In this document: in pieces, positions 21,456-33,030 of the stretch
Position numbering within the stretch: position 1 is the stretch's first letter
How the letters are laid out: each line of letters begins with the position of its first letter
Source of the DNA: Sorex araneus
Lineage: Eukaryota > Chordata > Mammalia > Eulipotyphla > Soricidae
Reading direction: 5' to 3'
Assembly (NCBI RefSeq): GCF_027595985.1
Contig: NC_073303.1
Location: forward strand, 94,179,591-94,243,590
Length of the DNA: 64,000 nt
Translations under genes and position numbers: made by a program
The notes under the pieces: model-generated
Told to the model about the DNA's origin: nothing
Database searches by the model: none
What the model saw: only the letters and a program-made list of their open reading frames with translations

Positions 21456-22335
21456 AGTTAATATTAAGGGTGGATATACATTGACAACTCCATCTCTTCT
21501 CCAGAAGTCAACCAATAAAATCCAAAGACAGATAAAATAGTACAGAGCACCAGTGAGAATACAGGACTGAGGTAGGAAGATCGATAATCATGTCACCCTT
21601 GCTACCCACCTACCCATTGTGTGTCTGTACAGCAGGAACTCTGCATATCTCTGGACAGAGAATGATGTGCAACTCTCCCCATCATGCAACATCAAACAAA
21701 AGAAATAAAAATGACTTTATAATTATTTGTCTTGATTTACTTATATATATTTTTGAACAGAATGACCCCAATGATATGATGAAGTAGTTAAAACAAAGAC
21801 AGGCACTATTTTTTAAAAATCTGATTTGTATGCCTTATCAATATATTGTTGGGAAAAAAAGTTAATTGTATCAGAGACTATTTTCATTGAAATTCTCATT
21901 ATCAGAATCTTTCAAATTCACTTATCGAGTTGTCAAGTTATTTACTGACTCACTCAATAATTTGGTGATAGTCACAACCCAGAAGAAAGAGGCAAAGGTC
22001 TCAAAGACCTGGAGACAAACTTCAAGAACAAACCCGACACTGATAACACCAGGGACTTGGGGATGATTTGGAAAGGGCAATAGCTCTCCACCCAGAAGTG
22101 AGGGGGACTCCACAAGGATGTGGACTTCTGAGTTGGGCTCAGAAGAGCATGGGCACATGTCAGGTGGAGAAAGCAGGCCAGGAACCTTGGCATCCAACCA
22201 CACAAGCAGCGTTTTCAGTTCAACTGACCTAGTTGGCCAGAAGGAGAAGTTCCCGAGCCAAAGGGAAGAGAAAAAAGAGGAGAGACATCTAGAAGGGGTG
22301 AATATGAAGGCATGTTATGTCTTATCATAGGGAGC
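21456..22335. other. unique sequence, nothing recognised
   Basis: No repeat or exon recognised. Confidence 0.4.
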
Positions 22336-22344
22336 TACCCTTGT

Positions 22345-22525
22345 TTTTTATTTATTTATTTTGCTTTTTGGGTCACACCCAGCGATGCTCAGGGGTTACT
22401 CGTGGCTCTGCACTCAGGAATTACTCCTGGCAGTGCTTGGGGGACCATATGGGATGCTTCGAATCGAACCCGGGTCAGCCGCGTGCAAGGCAAATGCCCT
22501 ACCCGCTGTGCTATTGCTCCAGCCC
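22345..22525 (-). mobile_element. SOR SINE, young copy
   Basis: Antisense full-length copy with imperfect flanks CTACCCTTG (22336-22344) and CTATCCTTG (starting about 22526). TTTA repeats form the tail. Confidence 0.92.
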
Positions 22526-22539
22526 CCTATCCTTGATTT

Positions 22540-23110
22540 TTTAATGTATATATTTTTAATTTTTTTATTGAATCATCATGAGATACACAGTTACACAGCT
22601 GTTAATGATCAGATTTTAGTCATGCAATGTCCCACCACCCACCCCTCACCAGTGTACATTTTCCACCAAATCCCCAGTTTCCTTCCCATCAACCCCCATC
22701 CCAGCCTGCCTCCATGGCAGTTACTTTTCCTCCTCCTCCTCCTCCTCCTCCTCTTCCTCCACTTCCTCCTCCTTCTTCTTCTTCATCTTATCTTCTTCCT
22801 CTTCCTCCTCCACCTCCTCCTCCTCCTCCTCTCTCTCTGTCTCTCTGTCTTTGTTTCTCTCTCTCTCTTTCTCCTTTTAGGCATTATAGTTTGCAATGCA
22901 GATACTGAGAGGTTATCATGTTTGTCCCTTTAACTACTTTCAGCACATAGTTCTTATCGAGAGTGATCATTTCCAACTCTCATTGTCATAGTGGTTCCTT
23001 CTCTACTCCAATTGCCCTCTCCCCCAGCACCTGAGGCAGGCTTTCTACCCTGGGTCAATCCTCCTGGCCCGAGTTTTTACCATCCTTTGGTATTAGTCTC
23101 AAAAGACAGT
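22540..23110 (-). mobile_element. L1 3' end with expanded TCC/TCT tract
   Basis: Antisense L1 3' UTR (TGAATCATCATGAGATACAC, ACCCCTCACCAGTGTACATT, ATTATAGTTTGCAATGCAG, GAGAGTGATCATTTCCAAC). Its internal pyrimidine tract is expanded to about 150 bp of TCC, TCT and TC units (22728-22877). Confidence 0.85.
22728..22877. repeat. TCC/TCT/TC tract inside L1 3' UTR
   Basis: Compound pyrimidine microsatellite lying exactly where other L1 copies in the window carry short CTCTCT or long GA tracts. Confidence 0.93.
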
Positions 23111-24248
23111 AATTTGTGTCCTTTGTGCTTTTGTGCTTTTGATTTGTTTTTAAGCTTTTGATTTGTTTTTAGCAAGGAGAACAGGAATGTCATCACACCA
23201 GCACCTGTCACTGTGGCCAGCAGAGACACTTCTCCTCAGAGAGATGGACTGTCTCCTCTCCCAACATAGCTCAGGATGTTCACGGGGGTCACCACAAAAC
23301 AGTCAAGGGGTCACCACAAAACAGTAAAGAGCCTTTTGCAAACTCTGAAACATAATACGATAACACACAATAGGTTGCAGGAAGTTTCTGGTAGGGCCTC
23401 TCAACTTGTGTCACTCAGTATCTCAGTGGAGTTAACAGGGTAGATGGTTTGGTTCCTGGAGGACCTATCTTGGGCAAGTCACTTTCCCTCTCTGAAGAAC
23501 CAATGTGGCAGGCTCAAGCCACTCTTAGGAACAGTCCAGAGACTCAGGTGACATGGTCCCTTCTCAGGTGTCACCCCATATCAAAGACCTCGTTCTCTTG
23601 CACCACAGGTTTTCCTCAAGGCACCTGGGCAAAGGCATCACCAAGTATACCCTGCTCTGGGACCTTCCACACACATCAGAAGACATTGAAATTTAAAAAA
23701 ATGTCTGTTGGCAGTTGACACCCACAACTTGAGTTTTCACATCCTGTGGTCAGTTGGAGTCCCAAAATATTTTGCGCAAGAGAAAAGATTTACATTCGTG
23801 CAACTTCTATCATACTACATGTCTATGATGCTTCTATTTTGTGATTAGTCATTTCTTGTTCCTGTCTCATTGAACCTAGTTAAATGTTAGACTTCATTAT
23901 AGCTATATATATAAAAAAAAACAATATTTGCAGGTGGATTACTGCCAGTGGTTTTAGGCCTCCCCTGATGATCAGGGGCATTGCTGTATGTCACTCTCCT
24001 GTTGTCAACTTCATTAGTAATTCCCTGTGACACAACCCTATGGGTGTGTTAGAGATAGGGAGACTGAGAGATGAACTTGGTGGAAGCTGGGTCAGAGCCA
24101 GCTGAGGCCTTCCCAGCATGTCTTGTGCTCTGGGACAACCTGACCCATTCTTCTGTGCCCATGGGTGAGACTGTTGTAGTCAGGTGACCGTGTGTTCAAA
24201 GGGCTTGTTCTAGATCCCAAAACTACCCTCTTAGAGAATAAAGAAATT
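23111..24248. other. unique sequence with two small duplications
   Basis: Adjacent repeats of CTTTTGATTTGTTTTTA (about 23136-23172) and of GGGGTCACCACAAAACAGT (about 23284-23326) are present. A MIR-like patch may lie at 24000-24060. No exon seen. Confidence 0.4.
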
Positions 24249-24249
24249 T

Positions 24250-24390
24250 CACAGTGGGCTTCAGTGTGCGCCTTTGATACAGAAGCCTTCAGCTGGATCC
24301 ATGAGTTAGATCCCTGGAACTATATGATTTCCTGAGCACCACAGGGAAAGGCCATGGTAGCTACCAAACACTCTCAGCTGTGACCCCCTG
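24250..24390 (+). mobile_element. old SOR-related SINE
   Basis: AGTGGGCTTCAGTGTGCGCC, CAGCTGGATCCATGAGTTAG, ATCCCTGGAACTAT and CTGAGCACCACAGGGAAAGG. Very diverged. Confidence 0.45.
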
Positions 24391-24711
24391 GGAACCTGTG
24401 ATCATGGTTTGTTCTTGAATTGAACCAGGTTATCTGACACTGAAATGTGTATATATGGTGAGTGGATGTAAGTGTATGATGTGAGGATAGCACAGCCGGA
24501 CAGCATTGCTGGGTGTGGCCTTCAGGTCCCCTGAGTGCTGCTGGAGAGGCCCACTGACCCTTGTTCCCCCAAAGGAGCCCTTTACAAGTCTGACATGTTC
24601 TTACTTCACCAATGAGGAAATATGCCCAGACAAGAGCCATGTCCTGTTAGCCATGGAAGGAGATTCAAACTGAAGACTTCTGTCTCCCAGCTAGAAATGC
24701 CATCTCCCAAA
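24391..24711. other. unique sequence, nothing recognised
   Basis: No repeat or exon recognised. Confidence 0.4.
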
Positions 24712-24996
24712 GTTACACACACACATACATCCACTCACCCTACATACACTTACCCACATTCTTGCACACACTATACACATACCTGCACATTTGTACACAC
24801 ATCACACATTATGCATATACCTATACACACTACACAGAGATGCACAGACACACCACATACATATTACATAAATACACTCACACACTAAACACACACACTA
24901 TATATATACATATATATATATACATAGACACAAGTTTACACATGCATACAGTACATACACATACACACATACACAGAAAAACACATACACACGTGA
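24712..24996. repeat. CA/TACA-rich degenerate microsatellite
   Basis: About 285 bp of CACA, ACATAC and a TATA block near 24900-24925. His-Thr frames are artefacts. Confidence 0.93.
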
Positions 24997-25607
24997 AAAA
25001 ACTCACTCCCAGGGACTATAAAGGAGAAACTTTCACGGGGCGTCCCAGGGGCCTGGAAACAGTATAGGGCACCAGGCCAGAGTGGAGTTATGGCGGCACA
25101 TTCACTAAGTTTCCTGAGTGCTGTTTACAAGTCTGTCATTCCAGCATGACCCTCTCCGGAGCCTCCTCCTCTTCCTGAACTTCTGATTTCCTAGAGAAAT
25201 AATAATGATTCTGTACCCCACCCCCTTTTAATGTAATTAGTCATCACTCTCTTGAATCATACTGCGATCTGACTATACATAGGCTTTCCAGAAAATGCAT
25301 CTGCTGCCCTCACTTGAATACAAAGGAGAAATGAAAGGGAAGCGGTGTGTCATGGAGTGATGTGTATTCGCAGTGCAGACACTCTGGCACGACTGAGCTT
25401 GAACACAGAACCCAGCCACAGACTGTACACACCTAGACAGAGCCCCACCTGAATCCAGGGCCAAGGGTGGACCCACTTTGGTGTGTGGCAGGTGACTCAA
25501 AGCATTTCTGGGAGGGAGATGATTTTTCCAAAATAGTGACCAACTCTGGAAAACATCCCTGAGGCAATAAAATACAAATCCCTTTCTTCACACACTTGTT
25601 GCATGCA
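24997..25607. other. unique sequence, nothing recognised
   Basis: No repeat or exon recognised. Confidence 0.4.
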
Positions 25608-25627
25608 AAAAAAAAAAAAAAAAAAAA
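25608..25627. repeat. poly(A) run
   Basis: About 19 consecutive A. No retroposon could be assigned to it. Confidence 0.9.
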
Positions 25628-25671
25628 CAATGACTTTGCGTGTCTAGGCAAAATGGTAAGAGCTTCATTTC

Positions 25672-25815
25672 TAGGGCTGGAGAGATACAACAGGGGTTCA
25701 GGTACCATTCTATCTCCGGCACCGCATATGAGCACTGTCAGAGGTGATCCTGGAGTACTGAGTCAAAAGTAAGCTCTAAACACCACTGGATGTGCCACTG
25801 CACCTCCAAAAGAGA
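25672..25815 (+). mobile_element. old SOR-related SINE
   Basis: TAGGGCTGGAGAGATACAAC, CAGGTACCATTCTATCTCC, GAGCACTGTCAGAGGTGATC and AACACCACTGGATGTG. Confidence 0.8.
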
Positions 25816-26059
25816 AAGTTCTGAACTTAGTTTATAAAAAACAAAAAGCTGTTTTACTTTGCGGCTGACCAGTGGAAGCATTTTAAATAGGATAGACTGG
25901 AGGGTTATCTTTGCTGTAGAGAAAACTAGCAAACCAAGCCAGGTAGAGCAGAGTGCCTGTGTCACTCACACTAGACTGATTAGGCTGGGTGCAGTGGGTG
26001 GGACATGGGGAAAGGGAAAATGAAAACAAATTTATTGTCACGACCACCTGTATAACTGT

Positions 26060-26215
26060 ATAATATTTATTCTGTGTTGGCAAACATTCTGAATGCTTCT
26101 GATATACTGAGTCATTGACTCTTGACAATAGACATCCAAGGTTGGTTCTAAGGTCTGACCCACTTGACAAATGAGGGAACTAAGGCTTCTGGAAGTTGTG
26201 TGGTGTTTGATTTAG
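26060..26215 (+). mobile_element. MIR-like ancient SINE
   Basis: GGCAAACATTCTGAATGCTT, CACTTGACAAATGAGGGAAC and TAAGGCTTCTGGAAGTTG fit the MIR order. Confidence 0.6.
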
Positions 26216-27740
26216 CACAATAAACACCCACAGTTCCTGCTGCATACAGACACTGTGCAAAGCTCACGCTCAGAGAGGGAATGAATGTTCTCGTGAGCAT
26301 TTACTCCATACCAGCTGTGTTTTGGATGGCCAGGAACTTCTCTACAACAGACCTCGGCACTGTCCCTTCCCTCCAAGTGAGTGGGTCCTAGCTGCCAATG
26401 TCACTGAGTATAAGGACAGAGCTGGTGGCCTCGCCACTCATTTGGGATTTTCCAGCCTTGCCAGGATCTCTCAGTACTGCAGTCAAATGCCCTCCTGTGG
26501 GGTTCTTCCCACCACGGACTCTGGGAACCTCTTTTCACTCCAACCCCTGCTCAACCAGGTCTGCAGCTGGTCCCTCCTCTGGCTCCACCCACTCCTTCTT
26601 CAGAACCTTCCTCTGTTCCCCACCTCCATGCTAAAGACAAGGTATCTTCTTGGGGTTTCATCATGGTGCTAGAACCTCCCAAAGACAGACCTGGTTTCCC
26701 TGCCAGCCTTCATGGTTCTCCGATCTCTGACCATTGTCTTGTGCATCTACTCCTGCTGAGATGCAGTCCTTGTTCTGGGGTTCTCAGCGCTAACCATGGT
26801 CAGCACACAACATCAGAGTGCTGAGTGTGATGGAATACTTAAAAAACCGGAAAACCTGCCCTCTCTGCCCACAGAAGTCCCGTGGGGTGAGCATGCAGAT
26901 TCTCAGTGCTGAAACAGGGAATGGAGGTCCTGGCTCCACTCATCGGGAACTGAGCAAGAACTGAGCGTCTCTTTCCCCTGCCCCAGCCCTGCAACGAGGG
27001 AGGAGGATTTACTGGGAACCAAGACACCCACCTACTGCAGGCAGAAAAACCTGGGGAGACACTAGCCTGGAGCCCTTCTCAGAATAGATTTTCCAAGTCT
27101 GACTCAACCTTTTCCCAGGAAGATTGAAAAGCTGCCTGCAAAAGTTTTTCCCCAAATCTCTGCATCCTAGGGCAACAGAGCAGACCTGACTGATGTATGC
27201 TGCTGGGAATAGGCCCGAGGAAGAGAAGAGGTGTGACGGCATATCACTCCAGAGTGAGATGAGGTGGGTGGGACACCAGCTTCATAAAACCCTTAGGTCA
27301 AATCCCCTGAAGCACCTGGTTTGCCCAAGATCCAAGATCCTCTGTCTGGGCATAGGATGATTTAGGTGAAAATTGGGACCTGCCAAAATTCTGGCCAAGG
27401 AACCCAGAGCAGAGAGTGATAACAACTGAGAAAGGGGCTTGGGAAACAGGACAAGTGAGAAAGGAGTTCATCACCTGTGAGGCAGCCATGGAGTCCTCAT
27501 CGAGGAAAGGGAGTGGGCCAGGGCATGGCTGTTATTGTCACCACCAGGACTGTTGTGCAACCATAGCAGAGAATGACACACAAGAGTCGTCCCATCCTTA
27601 CCCTAAAAGGCTTTCTTATGAGGAGATCTTAGACTATCTCCCCAAAGTGGTAGAATTAACAGGAACAAATTGGGTTTTTCTTTATCCAACCAAATAACAA
27701 GCCTGGGCCTTATTCCACCCTATCTTTATATGCAACCTCT
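26216..27740. other. unique sequence, nothing firmly recognised
   Basis: The longest gap. A weak L2-like flavour at 26340-26700 and a 93-codon frame at 27416-27697 were examined, but neither is strong enough to annotate. Confidence 0.35.
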
Positions 27741-27744
27741 TAGG

Positions 27745-27883
27745 GCTAGACAGAGAGCATAGGGGTTAAGGCACTTGCCTTGCATAGCACTAACCCCGGT
27801 TGAATGCCTGGCACCTCATGCTCCCCCCAGGCACAGAGCCAGGAGTAGCCCCAGAATACTACTGGGTCTGGTCCCCAAACACA
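27745..27883 (+). mobile_element. old SOR-related SINE
   Basis: GGGCTAGACAGAGAGCATAG, AGGCACTTGCCTTGCATAGC, CCCGGTTGAATGCCTGGCAC, GAGCCAGGAGTAGCCCCAGA. Its 3' end runs into the CA array. Confidence 0.8.
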
Positions 27884-27911
27884 CAGACACACACAGACAC
27901 AGACACAGACA

Positions 27912-27943
<32 letters not shown>
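27884..27943. repeat. CA array at a SINE tail
   Basis: ACACAGACACAG units give way to pure CA. It starts where the A-rich tail of the SINE should be. Confidence 0.93.
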
Positions 27944-27944
<1 letters not shown>

Positions 27945-27984
27945 CTGAACTAAATATAACAAAAAAGAGGCACCCAACTGGTGC

Positions 27985-28095
27985 TCGTAAACAGACACAT
28001 ACAGACCTAAAGAGGTTAGGGAGTTTGCCCCAGGACACACATTTGGACGCAAATCCAGATTTTCTGATACCAATTTTAGACTTCAAATCTATCCA
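27985..28095 (+). mobile_element. MIR-like fragment
   Basis: AAAGAGGTTAGGGAGTTTGC, CCCAGGACACACATTTGGAC and CAAATCCAGATTTTCTGA resemble the MIR 'AGGTTAAGTAACTTGCCCAAGGTCAC' region. Confidence 0.65.
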
Positions 28096-28508
28096 AACGA
28101 TTTGCCATCTTAACTGACATCTGCGGGAGAGCCATGGGTGTGACTAGAAGTATGGTTTTTGACCTTAGGACACTTGATTTAAATCCCTTAGCACCAGATT
28201 TGATGCTACTGTGCTTAATTGCTTTGATGATCTTGTTCCAGACACTTCACCGCCACCATCTCTGACTCCCCTGTAAGATAGCGTAATGATTCACATTCAT
28301 AGTGCTCGACATGTAAATTTCTGTACAAAGCTTCACCTGGGCCTGATGCATTCTCAGTGCTCTATCAATAGCAATTGTCTTTAGAATTTTACTCCTCCAA
28401 TGGTTAGAGGTTCCTCTCTCAAGTTTCTCCCCTTTGTACACTGAGGAGAGGTGATAACAGGTGGCTCATTCCTGAGAGAGAATCTCAATTTTGTTCGACT
28501 CTTATCAA
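28096..28508. other. unique sequence, nothing recognised
   Basis: No repeat or exon recognised. Confidence 0.4.
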
Positions 28509-28509
28509 A

Positions 28510-28908
28510 GAAGCTACTGTAGCACTGTGGCACTGTCATCCCATTGTTCATCAATTTGCTCAAGTGGGAGCCAGTAATGTCTCCATTAGTCCTAGCTCTG
28601 AGATTTTAGCAGCCTCTCTCTACTTGTCCTTACCAATGGTGCTGCATTGGAGGCTCTTTCAGGGTCAGGGGAATGAGACCCATCATTGCTACTGTTTTTG
28701 GCATACAAATACGCCATGGGGAGCTTGCCAGGCTCTGCTGTGTGGGCAGGATATCTTGATAGCTTGCTGGGTTCTCCAAGAGGGAGAACTGGACAATAGG
28801 AGGTCCGGGAGCGTTGTTTTATAGTCTCTGGATCTTGGCCGTCGATGGGATTACATGGCACTGGGGGCAGTTTCTGGGTGTGACTGTCTAGCTACTGGAA
28901 AATGGGGG
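28510..28908 (-). mobile_element. long composite SINE: CCATTTT module, body, RTE-type tail
   Basis: In sense (minus strand) the 5' end at about 28908-28802 carries CCATTTTCCAGTAGCTAG, GGCCAAGATCCAGAG and CCGGACC. These match the repeated 5' unit of the retroposon at 7696-8512. Then comes the body with GGCAAGCTCCCCATGG and GCCAAAAACAGTAGCAATG, an extra segment (CATTCCCCTGACCCTGAAAG, GGCTGCTAAAATCTCAG), and finally the tail (GAGCAAATTGATGAACAATG, GGATGACAGTGCC) shared with the RTE 3' end. No tRNA-like head is present. No clear duplication found. Confidence 0.75.
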
Positions 28909-29322
28909 ATCTGGGTGGAGGAGGTCCAGTCCTGAGCAGGCTTGGAGATCTCAGCCCTGGGTCCTGCACACCTGGGTTCCTCTGCCAGTTCCTTCATGCA
29001 TGAGGCTCATCTGAGTGTGCAAGTCCATTATTTTCTCTCCTTTGAAGTGGCTGGTTTATGATAGAAAGACAAGGTCATTATTTCAAGGGTAACTTGAGTC
29101 CACACTCTTCTACTCCCATGAAATGACTCAGAACGCATGTGCTCTGTGTTCAAAAGCCTACAACTGCAAACCTCTGAAATATGAATTTCTTCATATTTGT
29201 TCTTTGATTTGTCCTCAGTTTAGTGGGCAAAAAAAGTGAGGGTTATAAGCTGACTTACCCCAGGGAGGCTGAAATGAAGACTAAGAAAGTTAACAAACAT
29301 GCTTCATAAATTATTTTGGGGG
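28909..29322. other. unique sequence, nothing firmly recognised
   Basis: Possibly a diverged MIR around 28930-29060. Otherwise nothing. Confidence 0.35.
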
Positions 29323-29324
29323 GC

Positions 29325-29470
29325 TGAAGTGACAGTTCAAAGGGTAGGGTACTTCCTTGCACATGGACCACCAGAAGCAACAGACTGGTTTGATCCCCAG
29401 CATCCCATTTGACACTCCAGATGTCCCCTGAGCCCCACCAGGAGTAATCCTGAGCACTTGTAATTTAATT
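29325..29470 (+). mobile_element. old SOR-related SINE
   Basis: GGGGCTGAAGTGACAGTTCA, GGTTTGATCCCCAGCATCCC and CACCAGGAGTAATCCTGAGC. Confidence 0.85.
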
Positions 29471-29544
29471 AGTTTTATAAATAAAATGACTAAATCATTT
29501 CTCTGCTTGGGCTTTTTATACTATAGACTTTCTGCCAGATCATA

Positions 29545-29690
29545 TGTTTTTGTTTTGGGGGCCACACCTAGTTGTGCTCAGGGCTTATTCCTGACTACGC
29601 TCAGAGATCATTACTGACTGGGCTCAGGGAACCATATGGAGTGCCAGGGATTGGACTCAGGTCAACAATAGCAAGACATCTGGTCTCCTT
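29545..29690 (-). mobile_element. old SOR-related SINE
   Basis: GGGGGCCACACCTAGTTGTG, GGCTTATTCCTGACTACGC and ACCATATGGAGTGCCAGGG in antisense order. A piece of another copy, in sense, follows at about 29697-29760. Confidence 0.8.
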
Positions 29691-29811
29691 AGTAGTGATT
29701 TCTGAGCACACAGCCAAGACTAAGTCCTGAGCACTGCTGGGTGTGGTACAAAAACAAACAAAAAATAAGGCAGTTAACCTGCCTGTCAAAAACAAAAAAA
29801 GTTCTGGGGTC

Positions 29812-29992
29812 CAAATGATAGTACAGAGGACAGGGTGTTTGCTTTGCATGCAACACACCTGGGTTTGATCCCCTGCACTCCATATGGTCCCCCCCCCCGC
29901 CAAGCCCTGCCAGGAGTGATCCCTCATCACAGAGCCAGGTACAAGCCGTGAGCATGGCCAGGTGTGGCCTAACTCCCTGTTTCCCAGGGGAA
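29812..29992 (+). mobile_element. old SOR-related SINE
   Basis: AAATGATAGTACAGAGGACA, GGGTTTGATCCCCTGCACTC, CCATATGGTCC followed by a C-run, AGCCAGGTACAAGCCGTGAG. Confidence 0.85.
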
Positions 29993-31127
29993 AGAAAAGG
30001 AAAAAGTCTTATGATTGAATTAAAAATTAAAGCTATAGTGTGCCACATATATTCCAACTAAAACAAAGAAATTCAATCAAATTGGAAATACAAGGGTAGA
30101 CATTATTTGTCAGATAACAACAAAGCAGAAAGCACAGTCATAAAGATACATCAGAAAGTGGAACTCTGTCCCAAAAATGCATTAAATGGCATAAAGATAA
30201 CCATATAATGCCAGGTGATGGAACTAATAGTAAAACTAAAATAATTTCAAACATTGATGAGTAAACATCATAGAAGCAATACTTATAAAATGCCAACTAT
30301 GAGAACTAAAAGGAGACGAAAATTCATTGTCAATTAGAAAAAATTAATTCACTTCTTTTAACTCAGGATCTGATAGAGCCAAAAATCAAGACAGAGAAGG
30401 ATCAGTATAATTTATATCCTATTCTTGGCATATGCATCAAATGTTGAACCCTGAAAACAGAGACTACTCATTCTTTTTTGTGTCTTTGGAACATCTTCTA
30501 AAACAGAGCATACTGGGCCACAAATCAAACCACAAGAAAGTCCCAGATGCAAAAACAATAAAATCCATTCCCTGACTAGAGTGCAATAAAACTAGAAGTG
30601 AATAATAAAATATGAAAACAAAAAGTTCTTTCTGCTATGACATTATGAGAAGCATTTTAAACAACCCTTTGCTTAAGAAGAAAATAGGAAAATACAAAAC
30701 CAATCACAATGTCTAGAGAGCAATGATTATGAAAAGCCCCACATCAGAACATGTGACCAGAAATAAATGACACTTGTTACTCTCTCACTTTCTCTCCTAA
30801 AAACCTCCAAGTAAAATCTGTTTTTACTTCAAAAAAAAATAAATTGCACTGAAAGAATAAGTTTATAAACCCGAATAAGTATGTTTAAATTGGAGAAAAG
30901 AAGTTAAATACCAGTGACAAAGTTGAAGGGTGGGGAGCAATAAAGTAGTTAAATAGAGGGATTTTTTTTCAAGTTAATGGCAGAGAGTGAATTAGTATGT
31001 GACACCAAAAAATACTTAAAAGACAATAATTAGATAAACTACCATTTTACGTGCTTAAGAAATAGAAAGGAAAAAATAAGGTTAAATAAGAAACAAGTAG
31101 GAAAGAAATACAGAGAAAAGAACTTTT

Positions 31128-31290
31128 CTTTGGGGGTTGGAAAGGTTTGGAGCACACCCAGGTTCTCAGGGCTCACTCCAGGCTCTCATACTTTGGGTGG
31201 TGCTGGGTGTTACTCAGGGAACTAATCATGGTCAACTGGATGTAAGGCAAGTGCTTTACCCCAGTATACTATCTCTCCAGTTCCAGAAAA
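31128..31290 (-). mobile_element. old SOR-related SINE
   Basis: GGAGCACACCCAGGTTCTCA, CAGGGAACTAATCATGGTCA and GTAAGGCAAGTGCTTTACCC ... CTATCTCTCCAG in antisense order. Confidence 0.75.
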
Positions 31291-31382
31291 AAAAAAAGAA
31301 CTTTAAATGAGCTATAGCAAACAACATTACTCAGATTTCAAAACAAAATGATAAATAACAGCTATGAATAGTCTTAGCAATA

Positions 31383-31612
31383 GCACTATAGCACTGTCAT
31401 CCGGTTGTTCATTGATTTGCTCGAGTGGGCACCAGTAATGTCTTCATTGTGAGACTTCTTGTTACTGTTTTTGGCATATAGAATATGCCATGCAGTTGGG
31501 ATACTCTCTGCAGCTTGCTGGTCTCTTCGAGAGGGACGAAGAAATCGGAATCAAACCCGGGTCAGCTGTGTGCAAGGCAAACGCCCTACTCATTGTGCTA
31601 TCACTCCAGCCT
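31383..31612 (-). mobile_element. short composite SINE: tRNA head, body, RTE tail
   Basis: Perfect 12 bp duplication GTCTTAGCAATA at 31371-31382 and 31613-31624. In sense: the SOR-like tRNA head (GGCTGGAGTGATAGCAC ... GACCCGGGTTTGATTCC), a body with GCCAAAAACAGTAACAAG, and the RTE-type tail (CACTCGAGCAAATCAATG). The tail ends in CAGTGC-type repeats, not poly(A). Confidence 0.93.
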
Positions 31613-32861
31613 GTCTTAGCAATAAAGGACAACAATTGAGGCTGAGTTTGATTCTGAGCAAAAAAGGGATACAATTGAAACTGAGTTTGATTTAGCATCG
31701 AGATCTTACAACAATACAGAAGCTATAGGAATTATCAGAGCATGTTAAGGGACCCCCAGAGATAAAGCCAGCAAAATCTAGATGGCTAAAAATCTCCAAG
31801 GAACGCAAACCAGTTTATTCAATTAATGAATTTTTAGAAAAGAAAAAATGGTGGAGGAGCTAGTATTCATAGGAAATCCTATCCGTTAAGAAACTAAAAA
31901 TAAATATCTGCCAACTGTAATTGCCTACTGCAGACTTTATTTAGATGATTATTTGAACAAATAAGCAAAAATTGTATTTATGTATGAATATGCTATAAAT
32001 GCAACAATGTTATGCTAGCTAAATATTTGATCACATTAATGTTGTTTCTTTTTATGTGACTGTGCTTTTATTTAGATATTAATTCTTATCTTTTGGTGAA
32101 AAAAAATGAATAGTGTCTGATATTTGCTCAGAACAGTACATTCCTGAGCCAAGACTTTAAAATAAGGTAGGTATTGGAAGGAAAATAAAATGGACTATGA
32201 CTGATCATTGTTGGGTCCTGGATACCAGGAACCTTACTTACTATTTTCTTCTAATTTGATGTGTCTGAAAATATCCACAATAGTTATAAAATACGTAATT
32301 TGAAACCCAGGTGAAATGGAAAATTTTGTAGAAAAATGCAAATCTTGCCTAAACTGATCCCCAGTAGATAATGAAAATCTACACATTCTTATTGCCAGAG
32401 AGTACATAAAGTTCTCCAAAAGCTAACCATATCTGCTACAGAAACCTAAAAAAATAAACAAGCAAAACTCCAGGTAAGAATGTTTTCACAGGACACACGT
32501 AAATCTGTAAAAAGTGAACCATTTCATTTCAATCTATATTTCAGTGCATTGGGAAAGGAAAGTTTCTGTATTTCTTTCACAATATAGGAAAAACAACATA
32601 TGACTTGACACTGATTTCATGAAAAGGAAAGGGGAAAATAGATAAGGTTCCCTAAAGATGTGAAGGCCAAACTTTTAAAAACCATCTTAACAAATAAAAT
32701 ATGAAAGGACATTAAAGGAGTGACATATCATGATCAGGTAAAATTTATCCAAGAATTAAAGAATGCATTCATCATTGTACAATCTCTTAATAAAAGTTAT
32801 AGAATTAAATTTTAGGAGAAGAAAATCATAGGATTATTTCCATCAAAAAAAATTCAACCCA

Positions 32862-33030
32862 GGGCTGGAGCAATAGTACAGCGGGTAGGGCGTTTGCCTT
32901 GCACTCGGCCAACCAGGGTTTGAATCCCAGCTTCCCATATGGTCTCCCGAGCACCGCCAGGGGTAATTCCTGAGTGCAGAGCCAGGAGTAAAGCCTGTGC
33001 ATCGCCATGTGTGACCCAAAAAGAAAAAAT
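32862..33030 (+). mobile_element. SOR SINE, young copy
   Basis: Sense copy with perfect duplication ATTCAACCCA at 32852-32861 and 33031-33040. Confidence 0.95.

Noticed and set aside
26340-26700. Possible L2 or coding exon
   Set aside because: Similarity to L2 is too vague, and the two overlapping frames have no supporting signals.
27416-27697. 93-codon frame with non-repetitive composition
   Set aside because: No recognised domain, no splice or promoter context, and the length is within chance expectation for this much sequence.
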